A stretch of DNA of 64,000 nucleotides from Ilyomonas sp965247435 (GTDB lineage: Bacteria > Bacteroidota > Bacteroidia > Chitinophagales > Chitinophagaceae), in the NCBI GenBank assembly GCA_965247435.1, contig OZ252019.1:4526001-4590000 (forward strand). Reading direction: 5' to 3'. The notes below the pieces were generated by a model. The model was not told the origin of the DNA, did not search any database, and was given only the letters and a program-made list of their open reading frames with translations. Positions 9,940 to 16,327 of this stretch are shown here, one piece after another (the stretch's first letter is position 1; every line of letters begins with the position of its first letter). A program made the position numbers and the translations under genes.

Positions 9940-10422
9940 ATGACGCGACACTTACTATTAATACTTTTCCTTATTCCGGTATTACAGGGCTTAACACAAG
10001 CAAATCATAGAATTTAAAAATATGTTATTCGCAATTTCATCAACACATTTATGGTTTATTCACTTCATTGTTCTACAGATTTTATTCCCAACAATACTTG
10101 CAAATATGATGAACCTGATCATCTCATTTGGCAATCCAGTGACAACTTCTTTTTGAAGAAATTTAACTATTGTAAGACTTATGAAACTTTATCTGTTAGC
10201 AGACTTATTCCGTTGACTTTTATTTAGAAATAAAAAAAATATTGACACATTAATAATCACTGAAACAATTGATCATTCCTGTTCATATAAGTTTTAGCTT
10301 CCATTAACTCAAAAACTAAATATAAGTATGCCCATACATATTATTTAGAGCTTAAAGCTTTTGACAATGGAAAGAAAACATTTATTACGACTACAATCAA
10401 AGAACAAAATTTAAAGAGTTAA
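9940..10422 (+). pseudogene. Decayed gene for a small secreted protein
   Basis: ATG 9940 opens a clear signal peptide (MTRHLLLILFLIPVLQGLTQ) that runs into TAA at 10015. The same frame then continues for 69 codons (KYVIRNFINTFMVYS and onward) to TAG at 10225. A +1 frame carries NIDTLIITETIDHSCSYKF (10241 onward), and the original frame resumes at 10291 through YYLELKAFDNGKKTFITTT to TAA at 10420. At least one nonsense codon and two frameshifts are needed to join the pieces. The AT-rich composition differs from neighbouring genes and fits relaxed selection. The original function is unknown. Confidence 0.5.
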
Positions 10423-10507
10423 CTGACCGTTGTCAGGATGATCAGCAACCTGTCCCGTTTGTTTGCATTTAAGCAATCGTATCAGGAGCAAAACGGGACC
10501 GGCTTAT

Positions 10508-10554
10508 AAAGCTGTTTTACCAACCTGATAATGGTTTGGTATAATAACAGCTTT
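10508..10554. repeat. 47-bp imperfect inverted repeat (hairpin)
   Basis: Outer arms AAAGCTGTT (10508-10516) and AACAGCTTT (10546-10554) are exact complements. Inner arms TACCAACC and GGTTTGGTA also pair with one bulged base. It lies about 90 bp upstream of the esterase gene. No T-tract follows, so an operator or transcript-stabilising hairpin is as likely as a terminator. Confidence 0.5.
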
Positions 10555-10645
10555 AACGGGCTGCACAGTTTTCAAATGGCATACTTTTTAATATTTAAGT
10601 ATTATAATTTTTTTGAAGTATTAATTATTTTACAAAAACCAATTT

Positions 10646-11785
10646 ATGCAAATCAAATTTTTACCTGCTGTAAAGGCACTTGCCTTATACACCATTACAG
10701 CAGCCATCATTTCGTGCAACAGTGCACCGCAAACCGCTGAGGAAGCGCAAAAAGACAACAGCGACAGTATAAAAAAAGAAAACAAAGATGTTGATCTGAA
10801 ACCTGCTGCGGCTGCACCGGCCTGGGGCACCGATATGAAGCCGGAAATGCAGGTGGTGATAGAAAAGCTGGCCAGCCTTGGCGGCAAACCTATTGAAACC
10901 CTGGATGCTAAAGAAGCCCGGATGCAGCCAACACCCACCGATGCGGTAATGGCGGTAATGCAGGAGCACAATATGCCAATGCCACCTGCCTTGTGCGATA
11001 CCGTGGGTAAAGATATCCCGGTAACAGGCGGCTCCACACATGTTAGAATTTATACACCAAAAGATACCGCTTCCACCTACCCGGTTATTGTGTATTATCA
11101 CGGTGGCGGATGGGTAATTGCAGACATTAATGTTTACAATGCCAGTGCCCAGGGCTTGTGCGAAGGGGCAAAAGCGATTGTTGTTTCTGTAGAATATCCG
11201 AAAGGGCCCGAACATAAATTTCCGGCGGCGCACACTACCGCATTCGATGCCTATCAATGGGTACTTAAAAATGCAGCTTCTATGAAAGGCGATACCTCCA
11301 GAGTAGCCGTAGCAGGTGAAAGTGCCGGCGGTAACCTCGCAGCTAACGTGAGTATTATGGCAAGAAATAAAAAGATAAAGCTGCCTGTTTATGAAGTGCT
11401 GGTGTATCCTGTAGCAAACAACGACACCAGCAGCGAAAGCTATATAAAATACGCGGCTGCCAAACCATTAAACAAACCAATGATGAACTGGTTTGTAAAA
11501 AATGAACTGACCTCTCCTGCGCAGGCGGCCGACCCGCGCATAAGCCTTGTAAAGGCTAATTTATCCGGTCTGCCACCTACCCTCATTATCGGTGCAGCGC
11601 TTGACCCGCTGCAAACAGAAGGCAAATTGCTAAGCGATAAGCTCAAAGCTGCCAATGTAGCTACAGATTATAAATTGTATGATGGCGTAACCCATGAGTT
11701 TTTTGGAATGGCGGCTGTAGTACCGCAAGCCAAAGATGCACAGGCACTGGCTGTCTCCAAATTAAAAAGTGCTTTTAATAAGTAA
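10646..11785 (+). CDS. Alpha/beta hydrolase lipoprotein (HSL/esterase family)
   Basis: 379-aa exported lipoprotein. The signal peptide ends at the lipobox AAIISC (Cys25), followed by a charged linker. The hormone-sensitive-lipase family oxyanion motif HGGGW (near residue 152) and the nucleophile elbow GESAGGN (Ser near 225) are present. The expected acid (DPLQTEG) and histidine (THEFFGM) follow near residues 319 and 349. It probably hydrolyses short-chain esters in the periplasm or at the cell surface. A clear intrinsic terminator follows at 11803-11837, so the gene is likely monocistronic. Confidence 0.92.
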   Translation: MQIKFLPAVKALALYTITAAIISCNSAPQTAEEAQKDNSDSIKKENKDVDLKPAAAAPAWGTDMKPEMQVVIEKLASLGGKPIETLDAKEARMQPTPTDAVMAVMQEHNMPMPPALCDTVGKDIPVTGGSTHVRIYTPKDTASTYPVIVYYHGGGWVIADINVYNASAQGLCEGAKAIVVSVEYPKGPEHKFPAAHTTAFDAYQWVLKNAASMKGDTSRVAVAGESAGGNLAANVSIMARNKKIKLPVYEVLVYPVANNDTSSESYIKYAAAKPLNKPMMNWFVKNELTSPAQAADPRISLVKANLSGLPPTLIIGAALDPLQTEGKLLSDKLKAANVATDYKLYDGVTHEFFGMAAVVPQAKDAQALAVSKLKSAFNK

Positions 11786-11802
11786 CATAGTTGTCTGTTT
11801 AT

Positions 11803-11837
11803 AAAAAACCGCAGCAGGCACCTGCTGCGGTTTTTTT
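11803..11837 (+). terminator. Intrinsic terminator after the esterase gene
   Basis: Stem ACCGCAGCA / TGCTGCGGT with a six-base loop, flanked by an A run on the left and seven T on the right. Positioned 18 bp after the esterase stop. Confidence 0.9.
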
Positions 11838-11979
11838 AAAGTTCTGTTTCCGGCTCACCGCAGTTTCTCCCCGCATATACAATATTTCCTGCTTCGCGTC
11901 AGGTTTCTGAAAAGACTTGTCGCTTCCGTTCGTACGATCGGGGAATATCTGTTTTCACTAAGGTACAAACACTGTAAAT

Positions 11980-12012
11980 AAAAAATGCCCGGCATAATAC
12001 CGGGCATTTTTT
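11980..12012 (-). terminator. Intrinsic terminator after rtcB
   Basis: Perfect 13-bp arms AAAAAATGCCCGG / CCGGGCATTTTTT around a 7-base loop. It immediately follows and slightly overlaps the rtcB stop codon (12011-12013) and ends the minus-strand RNA-repair locus. Confidence 0.9.
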
Positions 12013-13474
12013 ATTCGCCTTCTACATAGCTGTCGCCTTTTTCCGGGCGCAGCTTATTTCGTCCTTTATGTACTGCACCATCCATCTTCACAATTTTCGG
12101 GTAAAACACACCCGCCGTTGCTACCAGGTTCTTCTGCGCATTCATTACATCATGGATATTTTTGTATGCAAACGGCGCTTCATCCAGCCCGCCGCCAATC
12201 AGTTTCACACCCTGCTTTTGCAGCTCTTCTTTTAAAGCAGATTGCGTAATGCTTTTGATGGCTGCGGTACGGCTCATTTTTCTGCCCGCGCCATGCGATG
12301 CCGAGTTGATACTCGCCGCTTCGCCCAGGCCTTTTACAATGAAGCCGGGCGCCGTCATGCTGCCGGGAATAATGCCCAGCACATCTTTGCCGGCAGGCGT
12401 AGCGCCTTTGCGGTGTACAATCACTTCCCGGCCTTCATACATTTCTTTCCAGGCAAAGTTGTGATGGTTTTCCACCATAGTCATTGGCTGTCTGCCCAAC
12501 TGCTTCGCAATCTTTGCGTGTATTACATGGTGGCAGGCCGAAGCATAATCGCCGGCAAGGTTCATCGCCATCCAGTATTCAATGCCTTCTTCTTCGTCTA
12601 AACTAAACCACGCCAGGTTGGAAGCCTCTTTCGGAAGTTTTCTTTTTTCCCTTGCCAGCCTGGTAAAATGGTTGGCAATATTGGCACCTAAACCACGCGA
12701 ACCGGAGTGCGACAACAAACCTACATACACGCCTGTTTCCAGACCCAGCACTTCGTCTTTATACGGTATTTCTACGACTCCGAACTCTACAAAATGGTTG
12801 CCCGAACCGGAAGAGCCCAATTGCTTCACGGCTTTGTTCTGCAAGCCTTTTACAAATGGTATTTCGCCGAATACTGCGCTATCCAATACTTCATCGTAAG
12901 CTACTTTTGAAAACTCTTTGCCGGTGCCAAACAAGGTCGCTTCGTTCAGTTCGCTCATAAAATAACCCGCGCGGCTTTCCAACTCTTTCGGATGAATATC
13001 AAACACGCTGAGGCACATACGGCAACCGATGTCAACACCAACGCCATAAGGGATCACCGCGTTTTGAGTTGCCAGTACGCCGCCAATCGGCAAGCCATAA
13101 CCGGAGTGCGCATCGGGCATTAACGCTCCGGCAATGCTTACCGGCAGTCTGGATGCAGTCTGCATTTGCTGCAGGGCGCCTTCGTCAATATATTCAGCGC
13201 CAAAGATGTTGAAGTGTACGCCATTGTTCAGCAGTTGTATCTCATCGCTATCTGCTGGTTCTTTTGGCAACAATAGCTTTGCAATGGCGCTTAATGTTTC
13301 GTCTTCTCCGAACATCGCCGGCTGGACTAAAATATTCGTCAGCACCTTTAATGCTGCTTCTTTTGTGTGATGCTTATAGTTCTTTTCCATCACGTTCATC
13401 GCCACGCTGATCACCGGTCCTTCCGGGTAGCCGATAGCTCTGATTTCTTTTCCGGTTAATGATAGTGTTGCCAT
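12011..13474 (-). CDS. rtcB: RtcB-family RNA 3'-phosphate/cyclic phosphate to 5'-OH ligase
   Basis: GTP- and Mn-dependent ligase that joins RNA 2',3'-cyclic phosphate or 3'-phosphate ends to 5'-OH ends. Visible family motifs in order: ALMPDAHSGYGLPIGGV, GVGVDIGCRM (metal-binding Asp/Cys), LGSSGSGNHFVEFG, LSHSGSRGLG, HHNFAW, HRKGATPA and SASHGAGRKMSR, which holds the guanylylated histidine. DEAPFAYK and the C-terminal basic tail follow. At 487 aa it is longer than the ~410-aa E. coli enzyme owing mainly to an N-terminal extension. I chose ATG 13474; a TTG at 13498 would add eight residues. Last gene of the Ro60/tRNA-like array/PcfJ-like locus. Confidence 0.95.
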   Translation of the reverse strand: MATLSLTGKEIRAIGYPEGPVISVAMNVMEKNYKHHTKEAALKVLTNILVQPAMFGEDETLSAIAKLLLPKEPADSDEIQLLNNGVHFNIFGAEYIDEGALQQMQTASRLPVSIAGALMPDAHSGYGLPIGGVLATQNAVIPYGVGVDIGCRMCLSVFDIHPKELESRAGYFMSELNEATLFGTGKEFSKVAYDEVLDSAVFGEIPFVKGLQNKAVKQLGSSGSGNHFVEFGVVEIPYKDEVLGLETGVYVGLLSHSGSRGLGANIANHFTRLAREKRKLPKEASNLAWFSLDEEEGIEYWMAMNLAGDYASACHHVIHAKIAKQLGRQPMTMVENHHNFAWKEMYEGREVIVHRKGATPAGKDVLGIIPGSMTAPGFIVKGLGEAASINSASHGAGRKMSRTAAIKSITQSALKEELQKQGVKLIGGGLDEAPFAYKNIHDVMNAQKNLVATAGVFYPKIVKMDGAVHKGRNKLRPEKGDSYVEGE

Positions 13475-13493
13475 TTTATTTTTTGTTTTTGAT

Positions 13494-13521
13494 GCCAAGT
13501 GAAGTATTTCACGGCATCGCC
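13494..13521 (-). promoter_or_regulatory. Hairpin in the rtcB leader resembling the array motif
   Basis: On the minus strand the leader reads GATGCCGTGAAATACTTCAC. Its arms GCC-GTGAA and TTCAC-(TT)-GGC can pair. The string resembles the conserved left flank of the Y RNA-like units (for example GATGCC...GATACTTCG in the unit at 16055-16201). It sits 20 nt upstream of the chosen rtcB ATG. A shared binding site or autoregulatory element is inference only. Confidence 0.3.
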
Positions 13522-13576
13522 TTTATATTACGCACTTGTGTTGTTAATTAAATTAATGAGTAACAGCTTTATCAAC

Positions 13577-14827
13577 TTACAAATATTGGCTAACAGCCAA
13601 TACATTTACCTCCGCCCAATTAAGCATATACTTTCTCACTTCTTCAGATACCGGCTTATTCATTTTTCCTTTTGCCTGTACGATTTTTCTCACTGAAAGA
13701 TTCACCTCAATTGTTGCCAGCGTATCCAGCAACACCTCGCCGGAATACTTGCGCATAGAAAATATCGCTGATCTGCCTTTAGCACAATAAAAAGCATAAG
13801 ATGCCACACAATGTTTCATCGTTCTTCCTTCATCAGCTAATGTTTTAGATTCCGTTAATTCTTCCAATACTATCGTTTCAGGTTTTTTAATTATCCGCAT
13901 ATTATCAATACCGCAAGGCTTCCAGCACAGGCTATTGTGTTTGCTGCGGTTAAACCTGTTATGCCATTGATCGCTCTGCCTCAATAAAGATTGAAGGTTT
14001 CTTCCTTTGAGATGGTAGTTTACATTTTCTCTCCTGCATTCTCTTACATAATCTATCAACGCTGTTAATTTAGCAGCATTGAACATTCCTCCGTTAATCA
14101 CCGCCAGCATAAAAGTTTGCCAGAAAAATTCATCGCTAAAAGGTTTATAGCCAAGCCAGGAAGCGGTTATTCTATCTGCTAATTTTTCATCGCCGCCCAA
14201 CCCTCTCACCTGCGCCCAACGCAGTGCTTCGGCAATTGTGAATTTAATTGGCGCCTGTGTAAAGTAGTGCCCCATTTTTTGTGTAAAAGGGATCGGAATA
14301 TCTTTCATCTCTTTTACTTTCCTGCCTGTTCCCAAATGAATGAACCAGTTGATAAAAAGTCTGTTCTTTGTTTCAAAAAATGCTTTATATAAAAATTTTG
14401 GAACATCATACCTGCAGAACAAATAATCAGCCAGCTCATGCATTTGCGATGTACCGTTTTTTGAGCACGGTCTCCAGTTAAAAATATTATTTTGCCAATA
14501 TATCCTAAACTTCACCATGTTGAAAACAGCATGTACAAGGTCTTCATCTGACACTAACGCTGCGTTTTTATTAAGATAAAGAAGCACGTCCTTTAATAAG
14601 GATTTTGTATCTCGCCCAATCTCCGTAAAACATTCAGCTATCTTCCGTATCCTTTTATCTGTTGCGAAGTATGCATTCAGATTATCACCCGCATACAGTT
14701 GCATGATTACCTCATCAAATTTTTTAAACCGTTTATTGGAAAAACGCAATACTTCCTGCAACATGTTTTCTCTTTCTAAGTGCAGGAGCAGTTGCTTTTC
14801 CTTTTCCCCTTTATATTTCTTTCCCAT
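13577..14827 (-). CDS. PcfJ-like protein
   Basis: 416-aa cytoplasmic protein. The C-terminal third carries the PcfJ-like signature (EGRTMKHCVASYAFYCAKG followed by IFSMR), a family first named from a conjugative plasmid and without a settled biochemical role. The N-terminal part is helical and rich in Lys/Arg/Trp, which would suit RNA binding (inference). Start: ATG 14827 (MGKKYKGEKEK) lies only four bases after the stop of the upstream 99-codon ORF; an ATG at 14860 would overlap it. A 78-bp gap separates it from rtcB. Its place between the tRNA-like array and RtcB suggests a role in RNA repair. Confidence 0.8.
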   Translation of the reverse strand: MGKKYKGEKEKQLLLHLERENMLQEVLRFSNKRFKKFDEVIMQLYAGDNLNAYFATDKRIRKIAECFTEIGRDTKSLLKDVLLYLNKNAALVSDEDLVHAVFNMVKFRIYWQNNIFNWRPCSKNGTSQMHELADYLFCRYDVPKFLYKAFFETKNRLFINWFIHLGTGRKVKEMKDIPIPFTQKMGHYFTQAPIKFTIAEALRWAQVRGLGGDEKLADRITASWLGYKPFSDEFFWQTFMLAVINGGMFNAAKLTALIDYVRECRRENVNYHLKGRNLQSLLRQSDQWHNRFNRSKHNSLCWKPCGIDNMRIIKKPETIVLEELTESKTLADEGRTMKHCVASYAFYCAKGRSAIFSMRKYSGEVLLDTLATIEVNLSVRKIVQAKGKMNKPVSEEVRKYMLNWAEVNVLAVSQYL

Positions 14828-14831
14828 TGTA

Positions 14832-15131
14832 CTACGTTTTATATCGCTTTTTGGCAGCAATATTTTTACTGTTTATTTTCGGAAGCAATTGCTGAATGGA
14901 ACGCAGCCATTGCGCTTCAACAATACCCGGCCTGTCAAGTTCGTACTTCGCTGTTAACATTCCATTGCACATAAGCGCGTTACCTGCTATTGCAAGCAAA
15001 CTATTAAAAATGCAAATCCTTTGCACGTTCAAAAAGGCTGATGTGAATAGGCCGGTGGTATTTACAACTTTCGGTGTATCCGAATTTTTTATTGTTGTTG
15101 ATTTGAAATAATTGTTGCAATAGCAATCCAT
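14832..15131 (-). CDS. Small hypothetical protein upstream of the PcfJ-like gene
   Basis: A 99-codon frame lying between the tRNA-like array and the PcfJ-like gene, with its TAG four bases before the PcfJ-like ATG. The C-terminal half (AKYELDRPGIVEAQWLRSI onward, then a Lys/Arg-rich tail) looks like genuine protein sequence. The first ~35 residues are less convincing, so an internal start such as the Met near residue 58 is possible. No family recognised. Confidence 0.45.
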   Translation of the reverse strand: MDCYCNNYFKSTTIKNSDTPKVVNTTGLFTSAFLNVQRICIFNSLLAIAGNALMCNGMLTAKYELDRPGIVEAQWLRSIQQLLPKINSKNIAAKKRYKT

Positions 15132-15204
15132 TACATGTGTTGTGTTTTATTTATTTCGCTATTTCAATAAAAGTGTGCGCATACAATAATTTTTAATAGT
15201 TATG

Positions 15205-15277
15205 TGGTGCCTTGAGGAATCGAACCTCATTTGCCGGATTTTCAGTCCGGTGCATAGACCTTCTCTGCCAAAGCACC
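15205..15277 (-). tRNA. tRNA-like gene, anticodon GAA (Phe)
   Basis: Last element of the array. Acceptor GGTGCTT pairs with AGGCACC over seven positions, with 3'-terminal A as discriminator. The D arm is weak (GCA/TGC). The anticodon arm is CCGGA-CTGAAAA-TCCGG with anticodon GAA at 15243-15241, and the T arm is TGAGG-TTCGATT-CCTCA. A conventional order makes it the best candidate for a working tRNA here. CCA is not encoded. Confidence 0.8.
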
Positions 15278-15280
15278 AAA

Positions 15281-15423
15281 GCAACAGGGTAATAAACGAA
15301 AGAAGCACATGATGCTCTAACCAATCTGAGCTACCGGCAACCATTTGCATGGGATACCAGGCGGGGCTCGAACCCGCGACCTTCCGATTAGCAGTCGAAG
15401 TATCTCCGGGCGACACCTGTTGC
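15281..15423 (-). ncRNA. Y RNA-like unit 6, circularly permuted tRNA module (GCT loop)
   Basis: Terminal stem GCAACAGG (15423-15416) / CCTGTTGC (15288-15281), perfect 8 bp. Left flank TGTCGCCCGGAGATACTTCG, right flank TTTCGTTTATTACCC. Inside, the 3' tRNA half comes first: a 7-nt loop CTGCTAA, then T arm GCGGG-TTCGAGC-CCCGC (15377-15361), then CTGGTATCC. A short linker leads to GGTTGCCGG (15342-15334), which pairs with it at 8 of 9 positions, and to a D arm GCTCAGATTGGTTAGAGC. Joining the halves at the shared TTCG gives a perfect 7-bp stem CTTTCGA / TCGGAAG around CTGCTAA. Inferred to be a YrlA-type Y RNA. Confidence 0.75.
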
Positions 15424-15494
15424 CGGCTTCAAAAGAATCGAACTTTTACTTCCACATTCGTAGTGTGGCGTGCTATCCGTTACACCAGAAACCA
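15423..15494 (-). tRNA. tRNA-like gene, anticodon ACG (Arg)
   Basis: Acceptor TGGTTTC pairs with GAAGCCG over seven positions including wobbles. The D arm contains GTGTAACGGATAGCAC, typical of bacterial tRNA-Arg. The anticodon arm is CCACA-CTACGAA-TGTGG (anticodon ACG, 15461-15459) and the T arm is AAAAG-TTCGATT-CTTTT. Its discriminator base (15423) is also the first base of the next unit's terminal stem, so both cannot be independent at that base. Confidence 0.78.
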
Positions 15495-15497
15495 AGG

Positions 15498-15568
15498 GTT
15501 GATTGCGGGATTCGAACCCTGTTCTTCCGCTGCACAGGCGGACGCTTTACCACATAAGCTACAACCAA
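15498..15568 (-). tRNA. tRNA-like gene, anticodon GTG (His), degenerate T stem
   Basis: Acceptor TTGGTTG pairs with CAATCAA over all seven positions. D arm GCTT/AAGC. The anticodon arm is TCCGC-CTGTGCA-GCGGA (anticodon GTG, 15535-15533). The T loop TTCGAAT is intact, but only three T-stem pairs (GGG/CCC) form. The extra G at position -1 expected of tRNA-His is present upstream as part of ATG-TTGG but is not paired. Separated by 3 nt from the Arg gene. Confidence 0.7.
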
Positions 15569-15579
15569 CATAAAAGAAG

Positions 15580-15679
15580 TGATTTCGCCGGAACTCCTTA
15601 CCTGAATGCATCTTGCGGACAGAGAACCCGGAACCCCAACATTAAAAGTGTTGTACTCTGCCAACTGAGCTACGAAATC
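15580..15679 (-). tRNA. tRNA-like gene, anticodon TTT (Lys), with 29-nt T-loop insertion
   Basis: Acceptor GATTTCG / CGAAATC is a perfect 7 bp. D arm GCTCAGTTGGCAGAGT; anticodon arm CAACA-CTTTTAA-TGTTG with TTT at 15646-15644. The T stem CCGGG / TCCGG is present, but the T loop begins TTC and is then interrupted by about 29 nt (15623-15595). This insertion contains ATGCAT and can form a small stem of its own. Removing it would restore a near-normal T arm. Confidence 0.75.
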
Positions 15680-15684
15680 AATAA

Positions 15685-15826
15685 AAAAACAGGGCGATAA
15701 ACGAACAAAATCAACAGCTTTTACGCTATCTGCTGCTCTACCAACTGAGCTACTCCCGATTGTACCGGGAGGCAGGGATCGAACCTGCGACACGCGAAGT
15801 ATCTCTGCTCTACGGCACCTGTCTTT
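15685..15826 (-). ncRNA. Y RNA-like unit 5, circularly permuted tRNA module
   Basis: Terminal stem AAAGACAGG (15826-15818) / CCTGTTTTT (15693-15685), nine pairs with one G-U. Left flank TGCCGTAGAGCAGAGATACTTCG, right flank GTTCGTTTATCGCC. The 3' half has T arm GCAGG-TTCGATC-CCTGC (15788-15772) then CTCCCG (15771-15766). After a 7-nt linker comes CGGGAG (15758-15753) with D arm GCTCAGTTGGTAGAGC and an extended anticodon-side region. The acceptor pairing is perfect, and no later 3' half in the array fits this 5' half, which supports permutation. Confidence 0.8.
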
Positions 15827-15901
15827 GATATCGCAACAGGATTTGAACCTTTACAACCGAAGCCAGCTTCCGGTATGTTTCAACCATTACACTATAAGAC
15901 A
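15820..15901 (-). tRNA. tRNA-like gene, loop CTG (Gln-like), degenerate
   Basis: Acceptor TGTCTT pairs with AAGACA. A Gln-like 5' portion (AGTGTAATGGTTGAAACA) leads to anticodon arm CCGGA-AGCTGGC-TTCGG, which would place CTG at 15866-15864 but lacks the universal U33. The T loop is TTCAAAT; the T stem has a mismatch and about nine extra bases precede the 3' acceptor strand. That strand (15825-15820) is identical to part of the terminal stem of unit 5, so the two structures compete. Confidence 0.6.
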
Positions 15902-15902
15902 A

Positions 15903-16040
15903 TAAAACAGGGTAACGAGGCGAAAAGAGCTGCTGCTCATTGCTTAGCCATTCAGCCATCCCAATAGTATAGGAGAAGGAATCGAACCTTCGTACATGAA
16001 TCCCTTTGCGAAGTATCTCTTCTCTACGACACCTGTTTTA
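15903..16040 (-). ncRNA. Y RNA-like unit 4, circularly permuted class II-like tRNA module
   Basis: Terminal stem TAAAACAGG (16040-16032) / CCTGTTTTA (15911-15903), nine perfect pairs. Left flank TGTCGTAGAGAAGAGATACTTCG, right flank TTTTCGCCTCGTTACCC. 3' half: T arm GAAGG-TTCGATT-CCTTC (15991-15975) and TCCTA. A 6-nt linker leads to TGGGA with a Leu/Ser-like D arm GGCTGAATGGCTAAGC. The acceptor has only five pairs. Joined halves can form CTCTTT-TCGC-AAAGGG, reminiscent of a long variable arm. Confidence 0.72.
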
Positions 16041-16054
16041 AGGGTTGAAAAAAA

Positions 16055-16201
16055 TTTGAACGAGCAACAGGCGGGCAGTGTCTTATGTTTCCATTTGCAC
16101 AGAAACATGGCAGGAGTCGAACCTGCGGCTTCCTGATCTTTAATCAGGTATTCTAACCATCTGAATTACGAAGTATCACTGCTCTGACGGCATCATTCAA
16201 A
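16055..16201 (-). ncRNA. Y RNA-like unit 3, permuted module with whole anticodon arm (loop AAA)
   Basis: Terminal stem TTTGAATGA (16201-16193) / TCGTTCAAA (16063-16055), nine pairs with one G-U; its sequence differs completely from the other units. Left flank TGCCGTCAGAGCAGTGATACTTCG. Here the break falls between acceptor and D arm. The unit begins TA-ATTCAGATGGTTAGAAT (D arm), CCTGA-TTAAAGA-TCAGG (loop anticodon AAA, 16141-16139), T arm GCAGG-TTCGACT-CCTGC and ATGTTTC. A linker follows and then GAAACAT (16091-16085), a perfect 7-bp acceptor. Confidence 0.8.
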
Positions 16202-16208
16202 AAGAAAT

Positions 16209-16322
16209 TGAAAGGGTAAAAAGGCGATAAGTGCTCTCACCCCGTTTTATTAAATTAAGCCGGGACGGTTTGATTCGAACAAACGTTGACCGCGAAGTAT
16301 CAATTATCTACGACACCTTTCA
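16209..16322 (-). ncRNA. Y RNA-like unit 2, permuted module reduced to acceptor and T arm
   Basis: Terminal stem TGAAAGG (16322-16316) / CCTTTCA (16215-16209), perfect 7 bp. Left flank TGTCGTAGATAATTGATACTTCG, right flank TTATCGCCTTTTTACCC. 3' half: T arm GTTTG-TTCGAAT-CAAAC (16284-16268) and CGTCCCG (16267-16261). A 16-nt AT-rich linker is followed by CGGGGTG (16244-16238), seven pairs including two G-U. Only ~20 nt remain for D and anticodon regions, so the joined product would resemble a tRNA minihelix. Confidence 0.75.
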
Positions 16323-16327
16323 GAAAA

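Noticed and set aside
14860..14862. Upstream ATG as start of the PcfJ-like protein
   Set aside because: It would overlap the preceding 99-codon ORF, and the natural basic N-terminus begins at ATG 14827.
15345..15793. Several plus- and minus-strand ORFs of 65-106 codons within the tRNA-like array
   Set aside because: They run through T arms and anticodon arms of the RNA genes; peptides such as GGARTRDL are typical false translations of tRNA complements.
15685..16040. Possibility that unit 4's 5' half belongs with unit 5's 3' half (split tRNA gene)
   Set aside because: TTGGGA could pair with TCCCGG at 6 of 7 positions, but unit 5's own acceptor halves pair perfectly, the array begins with a 3' half and ends with an unmatched 5' half, and the terminal stems close each permuted unit.
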